DNA from: Idiomarina seosinensis_A
GTDB lineage: Bacteria > Pseudomonadota > Gammaproteobacteria > Enterobacterales > Alteromonadaceae
Reading direction: 5' to 3'
Length of the DNA stretch: 64,000 nucleotides
Assembly (NCBI RefSeq): GCF_044797955.1
Contig: NZ_CP085211.1
Span: 1,240,001 to 1,304,000, forward strand
Shown: positions 1 through 6,311 of the stretch, piece after piece
Numbering within the stretch: the stretch's first letter is position 1
Layout: each line of letters starts with the position of its first letter
Program-made: the position numbers and the translations under genes
Notes under the pieces: generated by a model
What the model was told of the DNA's origin: nothing
Databases searched by the model: none
The model's input: the letters and a program-made list of their open reading frames with translations, nothing else

Positions 1-2
1 TA

Positions 3-200
3 ATGTTTCCAGGTATGGGGTCATTACCACCGATTCAAAGCTCTAGCGCGGCAAGTAGCGCGAACGAGGGCGGCAATATCGGCGCCAGTTCGTTTAACTT
101 TTCCGGCGGCGGCGTGAATTTTTCCGATAAAGACCAGGTTAAAAAAATCGCCATTATCGCCGGTGCAGTGGTGGCGGTTGTCTGGTTGTGGAAGCGTTAG
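3..200 (+). CDS. small virion-type membrane protein (65 aa)
   Basis: I do not recognise the family. The N-terminal 40 residues are rich in Gly, Ser and Asn and probably disordered. Residues 49-63 form one hydrophobic helix ending in Trp-Lys-Arg, so the protein is probably anchored by its C-terminus with a basic tail. The start codon overlaps a TAA at 1-3, which would be the stop of a gene lying outside the window, so the gene belongs to a coupled operon. The next gene starts 13 bp before its stop. This architecture is repeated in the 47-aa protein at 4063 and suggests a minor membrane protein of the particle; the role is inferred. Confidence 0.7.
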   Translation: MFPGMGSLPPIQSSSAASSANEGGNIGASSFNFSGGGVNFSDKDQVKKIAIIAGAVVAVVWLWKR

Positions 201-526
201 CGGCCACACCGGAGAATTTAAACCGGATAAAGCAATCAGCGGGAAATGATTTTAATGTAATCGCCCGACAGATTGCCGCCAAGCGAGTGCAGTTTATTGA
301 TATAGCCGGTTGTGCGTTGGTGCTTCGGGCTGATGGGGCGGAGTTGGTCATCATGTGCGCCGAGGGTAAAAACCTGATAAAAGCCGCACCGATTGTCATC
401 AGAAAAGCCCGCGAGAAAGGCTATAGAACCATGCGTTTTCATACGCTACGGCCAGCATTGCAAAGGCTTTTAAATAAGGTGCTTAAATTCGAGTTAACCG
501 AATACGTGTACCGAGCGAGGTTATAA
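188..526 (+). CDS. phage-type protein, weakly acetyltransferase-like (112 aa)
   Basis: The reading frame begins with GTG, overlapping the previous gene by 13 bp; no in-frame ATG is better placed. The middle is a short beta-rich stretch followed by an amphipathic helix, and the C-terminal part (...MRFHTLRPALQRLLNK, then VYRARL) resembles the last strands of GNAT-type acetyltransferases as seen in some phage virion proteins. The protein is too short for a whole GNAT fold, so this is a resemblance and not an assignment. It is soluble, basic at its end, and located in the structural block. Confidence 0.55.
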   Translation: MEALAATPENLNRIKQSAGNDFNVIARQIAAKRVQFIDIAGCALVLRADGAELVIMCAEGKNLIKAAPIVIRKAREKGYRTMRFHTLRPALQRLLNKVLKFELTEYVYRARL

Positions 527-527
527 G

Positions 528-1754
528 ATGGGCGGAAGTTCAAGCCGGACGGTAACAGAAACCGACCAAAGAACCAGTAACGAATATAACACCATCGGCC
601 AGGAGGTCGGAGACGGGATCGGCATTTTGGGCGATGGTAACAGCCTAACCATGACCGACCATGGTGCTATGGATATGGGCATGGATGCGTTTAATGCCGC
701 CGTAGGGTTGGCTGAGCGCAGCCAGGATGCCACCGAAAGCGGGTTCCGTGAAATGGTGGTCAGCAACGAAGCCACCACCGAAAACGCGCTTAATTTTGGC
801 CGCGACAGTCAGAACGAATCCTATAATTTCGCCCGTGATGCCATGGCCACCGCCGATGGTGCGAATGAGGACGCGCTCAATTTTGGCCGCGACTCATTAA
901 ACGCCGTTGAACGTATCGCCCAGGAATCCCAAGTGGGAGCCATGGACGCGGCGCAGATGGTCAAAGAAACCAGCGAATATCAAAGCGAAAACGCCATAAA
1001 CGCCGCCCTGACCGGCGCGGGCATGGGGTTAGATATTGCCAATGACGCGCTTATAAGTAATGAAAATTTATCCGAATCGGCCATGCAGAACAGCATGGAT
1101 GCGGCGCGATTGGTTGACGATGGAGCCAGAAACGCCATTGATTCAAACTTAGCCGCCGCCGGAATGGGCTTAGATACCGCCAATAATTCCATGTTAGCGG
1201 TTGAAAATATGGCCAGCGAAAGCGGAGCTAATGTGCTGGACGCGGCGCGAATGAGTGACGCAACCGTTAATAACGCGCTCGAATCCGGCATAAACGCCGC
1301 GATAACCGGCGCGGGCATGGGGCTTGATGTGGCATCGGGAACCATGCGCGATGCCATGGCCGCTTATGAGTCACAGGCGGTAATGTACGGCGACAATATG
1401 GCCGAAATGGGGAATCAGGTGGCGGATTTATCCGCGCAGAGTCTCCAGGCACAAAACGAGCTAGCCGGTCAAAGTCTGAATAACTACCGCGATTTATCCG
1501 AGATGAGCATGAGCTACGCCGACAGCCAGAACCGCTATTTGGCGGAAACGCTGGGCGAAAACTCACTGATCACGCAAACCAGTTTGTTAGAGATGGCCGA
1601 AATGCAGGAGCGCTCATTAGATAGCGCGTTACAGGTGGCCGGAGCCGTGGCCATGGATGACAACGCCGAAATTCAGGAAAGCCAGGTAAAGTATTTAGCC
1701 ATGGCAATGGCGGTCGGTATGGCAGCCTTTGCTTTTAGCGGGAAACGGGGTTAA
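528..1754 (+). CDS. repeat-containing helical protein with C-terminal membrane anchor (408 aa)
   Basis: No family is recognised. The N-terminal 40 residues are Ser/Thr-rich. Residues about 80-340 are an almost uninterrupted Ala/Asn/Met-rich helical region. Within it the motif GMGLD recurs with its Asp at residues 169, 216 and 267, each time followed by a similar block (...ENxxSES...DAARL/M...). A shorter repeat, ALNFGRDS, occurs twice near residues 85-120. The C-terminus has a hydrophobic segment (about residues 385-402) and ends in SGKRG. The DNA of the first and third repeats is nearly identical, so the array grew by duplication. A fibrous or coiled-coil structural protein attached to a membrane is a reasonable inference. 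Confidence 0.75.
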   Translation: MGGSSSRTVTETDQRTSNEYNTIGQEVGDGIGILGDGNSLTMTDHGAMDMGMDAFNAAVGLAERSQDATESGFREMVVSNEATTENALNFGRDSQNESYNFARDAMATADGANEDALNFGRDSLNAVERIAQESQVGAMDAAQMVKETSEYQSENAINAALTGAGMGLDIANDALISNENLSESAMQNSMDAARLVDDGARNAIDSNLAAAGMGLDTANNSMLAVENMASESGANVLDAARMSDATVNNALESGINAAITGAGMGLDVASGTMRDAMAAYESQAVMYGDNMAEMGNQVADLSAQSLQAQNELAGQSLNNYRDLSEMSMSYADSQNRYLAETLGENSLITQTSLLEMAEMQERSLDSALQVAGAVAMDDNAEIQESQVKYLAMAMAVGMAAFAFSGKRG

Positions 1755-1757
1755 TCA

Positions 1758-2312
1758 ATGAAATTTAATTTAGAAGCCGGTGAAACCAGTACCTTACAAA
1801 TTGTGGGGCGGCATTTTCGGTTATTCAGCGCCGAAACCGAAAGCATCCAGGCCACGTTTTACAGCGCATCGGGCGCGGTTTATTACGCCGGTGAATTAAA
1901 AACCGCCGTTGGTCTGGATTTTTCCGACCGAAACGATTTTCCGGAGCCGTTCGCCCGCGTTGAGCTTGTCAGCGACACCGCGCAAACGCTCGATATTTGG
2001 GCTTCACCGGTTAAGGCTGATGATGACCGCCTAAGCGGTAATTTTGACATAAACGCGGCGCTATCCGTTGCCCAAACCGCACCGGCAAACGCCGAAACAA
2101 AGCCGGTACAGACAATCAGCACCACAACCGAAGTATTACCGGTAAGAGCCGGACGAAAAACCGCGCTCATACAAGTGTCATCTGATGTGATTGTAGATGA
2201 TGCTATCAACGGCGTGACGGTTTCAGGGTCGTTTGGATGGGATAACCAAACCGCGCTCAATCTGACACCGGTCAGCGGTTCGGTTGATGTGCGGATCTTA
2301 GAGGAGTATTAA
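1758..2312 (+). CDS. beta-rich putative virion protein (184 aa)
   Basis: Unrecognised. There is no signal peptide or membrane segment. Residues 1-85 alternate short beta-strand patterns (the kind seen in capsid-associated or spike domains), residues 90-125 form an Ala/Thr/Pro-rich linker, and residues 125-184 form a second beta-rich domain ending in acidic residues. It begins three bases after the stop of the 408-aa gene and ends two bases before the next gene, so it is in the structural operon. A vertex or decoration protein is possible, but only from context and composition. Confidence 0.65.
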   Translation: MKFNLEAGETSTLQIVGRHFRLFSAETESIQATFYSASGAVYYAGELKTAVGLDFSDRNDFPEPFARVELVSDTAQTLDIWASPVKADDDRLSGNFDINAALSVAQTAPANAETKPVQTISTTTEVLPVRAGRKTALIQVSSDVIVDDAINGVTVSGSFGWDNQTALNLTPVSGSVDVRILEEY

Positions 2313-2314
2313 CA

Positions 2315-2599
2315 ATGCGGGTACTTTCAGGGTCAGCGGTTAAAAGCCTGCAAACGGTTCAGGTATCGACAAGCACAGGCAGCTCAGGCAATAAAAGCGC
2401 ATCTCAAGATGTAACAATCGCGCCGGTAAATCCTGAAAAAACGGCGATAAGTTTCAACGGGTGCTTTGGGAGAGGTGTATACAACGGCCAGGCTTATCTT
2501 TTAAATTCAACCACAGTCAGGGTGATGGGTTACGCCGAATCGGAATACACAAACGGGACGAGCGTGAGTGTTAAATGCGAGGTTATAGAATATGCGTAA
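2315..2599 (+). CDS. small beta-rich putative virion protein (94 aa)
   Basis: Unrecognised. The first 35 residues are a Ser/Gly/Thr-rich low-complexity arm; the rest looks like one small beta-sandwich with two cysteines (in FNGCFGRG and SVKCEV). A good ribosome-binding site (GAGGAG) precedes the ATG, inside the end of the upstream gene. The gene overlaps the next start by 8 bp. The pattern of a flexible arm plus a small beta domain suits a minor capsid or fibre protein, which is inference from composition and position only. Confidence 0.6.
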   Translation: MRVLSGSAVKSLQTVQVSTSTGSSGNKSASQDVTIAPVNPEKTAISFNGCFGRGVYNGQAYLLNSTTVRVMGYAESEYTNGTSVSVKCEVIEYA

Positions 2600-2768
2600 T
2601 TTTGCGCAAATCAACGAAAGCAATCAGGTTGTGGCAATGGTCAGCGGTAGTCGCCCGCCAGAGGGGGCGATTGAAGTGTCGGCCGCCGATATTTTAGGGG
2701 CGATTTATGACAGTGAGACCGGTAATTTTACTATTGATGGGGTTGTTGTTGCTCATGACGTTAAATAG
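2592..2768 (+). CDS. small phage-type protein (58 aa)
   Basis: This 58-codon gene is supported by a GAGG ribosome-binding site 9 bases before ATG and by an 8-bp overlap with the upstream stop. The protein (starting MRNFAQINESNQVVAMV and ending FTIDGVVVAHDVK) has the look of the short 'INexNxVV...LGxxYDxxTGxF' proteins often found next to phage fibre or tail-spike genes; the precise role is unknown. Its last 62 bases are read in another frame as the start of the peptidoglycan hydrolase gene at 2707. Confidence 0.55.
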   Translation: MRNFAQINESNQVVAMVSGSRPPEGAIEVSAADILGAIYDSETGNFTIDGVVVAHDVK

Positions 2769-3168
2769 TTCACAGCCGCGAGGACTGCGAAACAACAATC
2801 CGGGTAATTTGCGCGGTAGCGATGCGTTCAAATGGCAGGGCGAAATGGGTCGAGACAACAAAGATTTTGTTGTATTTGACACACCCGAAAACGGGTTAAG
2901 AGCGCTTGCGCGAATTTTGCAGACCTATCGCAACCGCTACGGGTTAAACACCATTGAGGGGGTTTTGTCACGTTATGCACCGCCATCAGAAAATAACACC
3001 GAGTCGTATATTAAACACGCTGTACGCGCTATGGGCTTGTCGCGGCATACGCCTTTAACGGGCCAGGACTACCCGCGCTTGATGGCGGTCATTGTCGCTC
3101 ATGAAAACGGGCAGCAGCCGTTTAGCCTGGCGCAGTTAACGGAGGGTTATAAACGTGGCTTTGTCTGA
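2707..3168 (+). CDS. membrane-anchored peptidoglycan hydrolase (virion or lysis muramidase-like, 153 aa)
   Basis: The N-terminus (residues 4-18) is a strongly hydrophobic signal-anchor. After it comes RGLRNNNPGNLRG, then FDTPENGLRALARILQTY and 'Y-PPSENNTESYI', the pattern of a small lysozyme-like family found in phages and often labelled structural or virion protein. It would cut peptidoglycan during entry or lysis. The start is supported by an AGGGG ribosome-binding site six bases upstream; ATGs at 2737 and 2755 have none. Its start overlaps the 58-aa gene out of frame and its end overlaps the next gene by 14 bp. Confidence 0.75.
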   Translation: MTVRPVILLLMGLLLLMTLNSSQPRGLRNNNPGNLRGSDAFKWQGEMGRDNKDFVVFDTPENGLRALARILQTYRNRYGLNTIEGVLSRYAPPSENNTESYIKHAVRAMGLSRHTPLTGQDYPRLMAVIVAHENGQQPFSLAQLTEGYKRGFV

Positions 3169-3538
3169 TAATTCGGTCGCCGCCGTTGTTACGGTGACAG
3201 AAAAGGTAACGCCGCTGGCGAAAGCGATAGCCGTTATCGGGGTGACTTATGTCGGCTGGCAGATATACCAGCGCTTAACCGTGGCCGGTGATGCGGTCGG
3301 GGACAGCCTGGGCGAACTATGGGGCAAGATCACAAATCCCGACATTGTAGAGGCGCAAATTCGCTTAAAAGGCAGCTATTTCAATCAATCCGGCGTTTTA
3401 AAAGCCGAGGTTGAAACGCTGTTAAAGGAGCATTACCCGAATTTATACCGCGCGTTATTCATGGGCGGGCGCATTAAGCCCGAATACACACACCTGATAG
3501 ACTCCGGCCAGGCGCTAAGGGATTCGGATTATGTTTAG
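3155..3538 (+). CDS. putative virion membrane protein (127 aa)
   Basis: Unrecognised. The gene uses GTG, with GGAGGG eight bases upstream, inside the end of the hydrolase gene. One hydrophobic segment lies near residues 23-39 (AKAIAVIGVTYVGWQIY), followed by a mostly helical soluble part ending with acidic residues. It overlaps the holin-like gene by 8 bp. The single-pass form and position suggest a minor membrane protein of the particle or an accessory lysis protein; this is an inference. Confidence 0.6.
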   Translation: MALSDNSVAAVVTVTEKVTPLAKAIAVIGVTYVGWQIYQRLTVAGDAVGDSLGELWGKITNPDIVEAQIRLKGSYFNQSGVLKAEVETLLKEHYPNLYRALFMGGRIKPEYTHLIDSGQALRDSDYV

Positions 3539-3875
3539 CGCGTTAAGTGCCGGTATCGGCCTGTTAACCACCTGGCTAAAAGGAAAGCAGAAAGTCACCG
3601 AGCGCAAGCAAAAAGCCGAAGCCAATGAGCAGGGCCGCCGCGCCGAGTTCCGCACTGTACGCGAAAAAGGGGCCAGCCGCTTTTTACGCATTTATTCCTA
3701 TCTGATGTTTTCCGCGCCCATTTTGCTAACCGTCATAGCGCCGGAGCAAGGGGCCAGGGTGTTCGATAACCTGGAGAACGTGCCGGATTGGTATATAAAC
3801 ACCTTTTTTGCCATGAATGGGGCCGTATGGGCCTTAGCCGAAACCAAAAACCTATTACAAAAACGGGGTCAATAA
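3531..3875 (+). CDS. holin-like protein (114 aa)
   Basis: A basic, charged N-terminal helix (residues 15-50, with many Lys/Arg/Glu) is followed by two hydrophobic helices, about residues 54-70 and 88-105, separated by a short loop, and a basic end. The layout resembles the '3TM holin' group associated with phage and gene-transfer-agent release, in which the holin opens the inner membrane for the hydrolase. It lies one gene after the peptidoglycan hydrolase, as expected in a lysis cassette. The assignment is by layout and not by a defined motif. Confidence 0.55.
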   Translation: MFSALSAGIGLLTTWLKGKQKVTERKQKAEANEQGRRAEFRTVREKGASRFLRIYSYLMFSAPILLTVIAPEQGARVFDNLENVPDWYINTFFAMNGAVWALAETKNLLQKRGQ

Positions 3876-4070
3876 ATGGATTGGGGAATCGCGATTATCG
3901 TTGCAACCAATATCGCCACCGCAGCGGCGATTGTAGCGACGATGAAAAACGACATTAAGCATTTAAAAGGCACTGACGACGACCACAAGCACCGCATCCA
4001 GTGTATTGAAAAGGTTCAGGCCGGACACGAAACGCGCCTGACTGTGATTGAGAGGGCAGGCAATGTTTAA
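3876..4070 (+). CDS. small membrane protein with coiled-coil tail (64 aa)
   Basis: Residues 3-22 form one membrane helix (IAIIVATNIATAAAIVATM). The remainder is a charged coiled-coil-like tail (HLKGTDDDHKHRIQCIEKV). Such short N-anchored, coiled-coil proteins are common beside phage holins, where they act as holin partners (XhlA-type) or inner-membrane spanins; which applies here is not decidable. The gene follows the holin-like gene without a gap (TAA then ATG) and overlaps the next gene by 8 bp. Confidence 0.6.
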   Translation: MDWGIAIIVATNIATAAAIVATMKNDIKHLKGTDDDHKHRIQCIEKVQAGHETRLTVIERAGNV

Positions 4071-4206
4071 CGATGTGCCGACGAAATTTGAAGTGAAAGC
4101 GACTCAAGACGAGCCGCTGGCCGTGGAAATTCGCGTGGGGAAAAACGTGTTATTGATTGCCGCAGGGGTGATATTGCTCACCGCCTACCACATTCGCAAG
4201 CGCTAG
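4063..4206 (+). CDS. small C-terminally anchored membrane protein (47 aa)
   Basis: A 48-codon frame begins at an ATG overlapping the previous gene by 8 bp, with GAGGGCAGG just upstream. The protein starts MFNDVPTKFEVKATQDE, then has one hydrophobic helix (residues 29-42, VLLIAAGVILLTAY) and ends HIRKR. Its form, a soluble head, one helix and a basic tail, matches the 65-aa protein at position 3. It is the last plus-strand gene of the element and overlaps the end of the convergent minus-strand gene by 4 bp. The role is unknown. Confidence 0.55.
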   Translation: MFNDVPTKFEVKATQDEPLAVEIRVGKNVLLIAAGVILLTAYHIRKR

Positions 4207-4583
4207 AAATCCCGCGCCGCCAGTTGCCACCACTGGCGCGGTTTATCCGGCATGTTATTGACCAGATACCAGGTCGCCGCCACCTGATTGGCCGTTAATG
4301 AATAGCCTTTAATCGGCGTGTGCAAGACTTCATCCACCACACAGAACCCTTTCCATTGTTTGCCATGCAAGGATAACGCGCCGCCAATTTTAACCAGGCA
4401 CAATTTACGCGCCATATAAGGCAGTTCGCTTTTTTGATACCAGCGCTTAACCGTTGACTCTTTCGCCCCGAAAAACGCCGCCGCCCGTGTCCAGTTCACC
4501 GCGTCCGATTCACTGACCGCCAAGGGGTTACAAAACGCCCGTTTCAAGATCCAGTGATCGGGTAAATCCGCATCGTAAAGCAT
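4203..4583 (-). CDS. phage-type DNA-binding protein, DUF3653-like (126 aa)
   Basis: The segment NWTRAAAFFGAKESTVKRWY (residues 30-49) reads as a helix-turn-helix of the kind in the phage protein family DUF3653, which has members next to integrated filamentous and other phages. The C-terminal half (about residues 65-126) is not recognised. The gene is the only one on the minus strand in the element, transcribed from the dif end toward the structural operon. Its upstream region carries two palindromes at 4701-4734. A repressor or regulator of the element is the natural inference; DNA binding is not shown beyond the motif. Confidence 0.55.
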   Translation of the reverse strand: MLYDADLPDHWILKRAFCNPLAVSESDAVNWTRAAAFFGAKESTVKRWYQKSELPYMARKLCLVKIGGALSLHGKQWKGFCVVDEVLHTPIKGYSLTANQVAATWYLVNNMPDKPRQWWQLAARDF

Positions 4584-4700
4584 AATTTTATAGACCTTTT
4601 TGTTATATCAATCCATGAGTTAATAACGTTTAAGTTATAAGAGGTCGGGCCGTCAAAACCGTGAAAAACACCGCCATTTTTCCGCCACCGCATCCGGCGG

Positions 4701-4734
4701 GCCATTAATGGCAATTTTCGGGCCAAGTTTGGCC
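4701..4734. promoter_or_regulatory. pair of palindromes, candidate operators
   Basis: GCCATTAATGGC (4701-4712) is a perfect 12-bp palindrome. Nine bases to its right, GGCCAAGTTTGGCC (4721-4734) is a 6+2+6 palindrome. Both lie upstream of the minus-strand DNA-binding gene and within 90 bp of dif. They could be operators for that protein or part of the element's attachment or replication region. No protein-binding data can be read from the sequence. Confidence 0.35.
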
Positions 4735-4784
4735 GCTGGCGTGGCGCGTATCGGGTCGGGGTGAAAATATCGCGAATGACCGCC

Positions 4785-4812
4785 ATTGCGTATAATGTAT
4801 ATTATGTTAAAT
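4785..4812 (+). other. dif: dif site (XerC/XerD recombination site), element right junction
   Basis: Compared with the known E. coli dif, the XerD arm TTATGTTAAAT (4802-4812) and the central TGTATA (4796-4801) are identical, and the XerC arm ATTGCGTATAA (4785-4795) differs at three positions: the first two bases and one C-to-T change. This 25/28 match leaves little doubt that it is a Xer site. The virus-like element abuts the XerC side and chromosomal-style sequence lies on the XerD side. It marks the terminus region of the chromosome and probably the right attachment junction of the element. Confidence 0.9.
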
Positions 4813-4898
4813 CTTCGACATTATTGCGTAGCTTTAGCCTGTCAGCGCTGACTACTACAAAATCCCTTCAGTAAAGCCCAAACCATACTTAGTACAGC

Positions 4899-4934
4899 TG
4901 CTGATTTGTCCCATACTGCTAATTTGTTCTACAC
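4899..4934 (+). repeat. imperfect 18-bp tandem direct repeat
   Basis: TGCTGATTTGTCCCATAC is followed directly by TGCTAATTTGTTCTACAC; 14 of 18 positions agree. The repeats end 45 bp before the start codon of the ATP-grasp gene, where a promoter would be expected, so they may be tandem sites for a transcription factor. They could also be chance or decayed insertion sequence. Confidence 0.45.
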
Positions 4935-4951
4935 TGCCCTTATGCTTCTAG

Positions 4952-4959
4952 AAATCTAG
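4952..4959 (+). repeat. 8-bp direct repeat AAATCTAG, left copy
   Basis: AAATCTAG occurs here, 20 bp before the ATP-grasp gene, and again at 8361-8368, 22 bp after the hydrolase gene. The two copies bracket the GC-richer cassette and could be a target duplication or recombination scar. An eight-base match by chance in two short flanks is also quite possible. The left copy is also part of a small inverted repeat, CTAGAAATCTAG (4948-4959). Confidence 0.25.
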
Positions 4960-4979
4960 CGAACAGGTGGATATTACAG

Positions 4980-6311
4980 ATGGCTGATGTGACCCAAGCC
5001 GACAGCGGCAAGAAAAAAATCTTCATCGTCGGCGCCGACGACTACAACCTGTCCCTGATCGAGAAAATTACAGGCTCGGATAATTGGGAACTGATCCGCA
5101 CACTTGAATATTCCGACGTCCAGCCGACCAGCGGTAGAATCGATTTCGACGAGCTATACGAGCGTGCTAAATCCATCATCGAAGAGCATGGTGGTAAGCC
5201 GGACGCTATCATCGGCTATCTCGATTTTCCCGTCACCTCGCTCGTTTCGTTGCTGCGACGCGACTACGATATGCCGGGTGCTAGTCCTGAAGCGGTCGCG
5301 AAATGCGAGCACAAGTACTGGGCCCATCTGAAGCAAAAAGAAGCCTTCCCTGATCGCACATCCGAGTGTAGTGCCATCAACCCTTTTGAACCGGAAAACG
5401 CAAAAAAAGACGCGCCAGCCTATCCGTTTTGGCTCAAACCCGTCAAAGGCCACTCCTCCGTGCTCGGCTTCCTTGTCGAGGACGAGGAAGGATTCGATGA
5501 GGCGTTACAAGCCTGCCGCCAGAAGATCCACCTGATCGGCGAGCCTTTCAACGCTTTCCTGGACAAACTCAAGGACCGCAGCGAGTTCGACGGGATCGAC
5601 GGAAATTTTGCCGTGGCTGAACAACTCATTTCGGCCGATCGCCAGTTCACGCTGGAGGGCTATGTCTGGCAGGGTGAGACCAGGATCTATGGTGTGGTCG
5701 AATCGCTGCGCGAGGGCGAGCACGCGTCAAGCTTCTCGCGCTATCAGTATCCCGCCGATCTACCCGAAAACGTTATTGAGCGCTCCACCGAGATCGTCAG
5801 CAAGATGATGACAACTATTGGCTATGACGGCTCTCCGTTCAATGTGGAATTCTTCTACGATCCCGAAAGTGACGACCTGCGGCTGCTCGAGATTAATGCC
5901 CGAATCTCGAAGTCCCACTCTCCGCTATTCCATATGGTCGATGGTGCGCCTCACCAGAAGGTGGCGATCGAGCTGTCGATGGGGCTCGAGCCGGACATGC
6001 CTCACCGCGAAGGAAAAGACGCCATCGCGGGCAAGTTCATGCTGAGAAGCTTCGAGGCCGACGGCATAGTCAAGCGCGTGCCCAGCTCCGAAGAGATCGC
6101 AGAGCTAAAACGCATTTTGCCCGATATCGACGCCAACGTCCTTGTCGAGAAGGATCAGCGTTTATCTGAAATGTTTTTCCAGGACAGTTATTCGTACCAG
6201 CTTGCCGACATTTTCCTCGGCGGCCACGACGAAGGCATGCTGGAGGATGCGTATCACCGCGTCCTCGCTTCGCTGCCCATCTTCATCAAACCGCTCCCGG
6301 AGGATGTATGA
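4980..6311 (+). CDS. ATP-grasp ligase-like protein
   Basis: The 443-aa protein has an N-terminal Rossmann-like preATP-grasp part (IFIVGADDYNL at residue 14) and a central ATP-grasp fold: FWLKPVKGHSS near residue 150 supplies the nucleotide-binding lysine, FNVEFF near 287 and LLEINARIS near 302 supply the metal-binding Glu and Asn. Members join a carboxylate, activated as acyl phosphate, to an amine or other nucleophile; the substrate cannot be read. The ATG follows AGGTGG by ten bases. The stop overlaps the next start (ATGA), so the two products are probably made together. Third codon positions are visibly GC-richer than in genes to the right, pointing to transfer. Confidence 0.85.
   Translation: MADVTQADSGKKKIFIVGADDYNLSLIEKITGSDNWELIRTLEYSDVQPTSGRIDFDELYERAKSIIEEHGGKPDAIIGYLDFPVTSLVSLLRRDYDMPGASPEAVAKCEHKYWAHLKQKEAFPDRTSECSAINPFEPENAKKDAPAYPFWLKPVKGHSSVLGFLVEDEEGFDEALQACRQKIHLIGEPFNAFLDKLKDRSEFDGIDGNFAVAEQLISADRQFTLEGYVWQGETRIYGVVESLREGEHASSFSRYQYPADLPENVIERSTEIVSKMMTTIGYDGSPFNVEFFYDPESDDLRLLEINARISKSHSPLFHMVDGAPHQKVAIELSMGLEPDMPHREGKDAIAGKFMLRSFEADGIVKRVPSSEEIAELKRILPDIDANVLVEKDQRLSEMFFQDSYSYQLADIFLGGHDEGMLEDAYHRVLASLPIFIKPLPEDV

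Larger units (their letters stand above)
1..4812. mobile_element. right end of a dif-integrated virus-like element (prophage)
   Basis: Eleven short plus-strand genes are packed with overlaps or gaps of only a few bases, and most encode proteins with a single hydrophobic segment. A peptidoglycan hydrolase and a holin-like protein are among them. They converge on a minus-strand phage-type DNA-binding gene, and the block stops at a dif-like Xer site at 4785-4812. Beyond that site ordinary chromosomal-style genes begin. I infer an element integrated by the host XerCD recombinases. No integrase is visible. The abundance of small membrane proteins and the absence of tail genes would suit a tailless virus with an internal membrane, but no capsid or packaging ATPase gene is in the window, so the virus family is unproven. 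Confidence 0.7.
4584..4979. other. intergenic region carrying palindromes, dif and tandem repeats
   Basis: This is the only stretch above 300 bp without a gene I accept. From left to right it holds the AT-rich leader of the minus-strand regulator, two palindromes (4701-4712 and 4721-4734), the dif-like site (4785-4812), an imperfect 18-bp tandem repeat (4899-4934), a small inverted repeat (4948-4959) and the ribosome-binding site (AGGTGG, 4965-4970) of the ATP-grasp gene. Confidence 0.7.

Noticed and set aside
980..1357. antisense frame opposite the 408-aa repeat protein
   Set aside because: It exists because the repeated sense codons lack stops in that frame; it has no ribosome-binding site and no protein pattern.
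4544..4786. 80-codon minus-strand frame between dif and the DUF3653-like gene
   Set aside because: It overlaps the regulator gene by 40 bp, spans both palindromes, starts inside the dif XerC arm and gives a very basic protein with no recognisable pattern.
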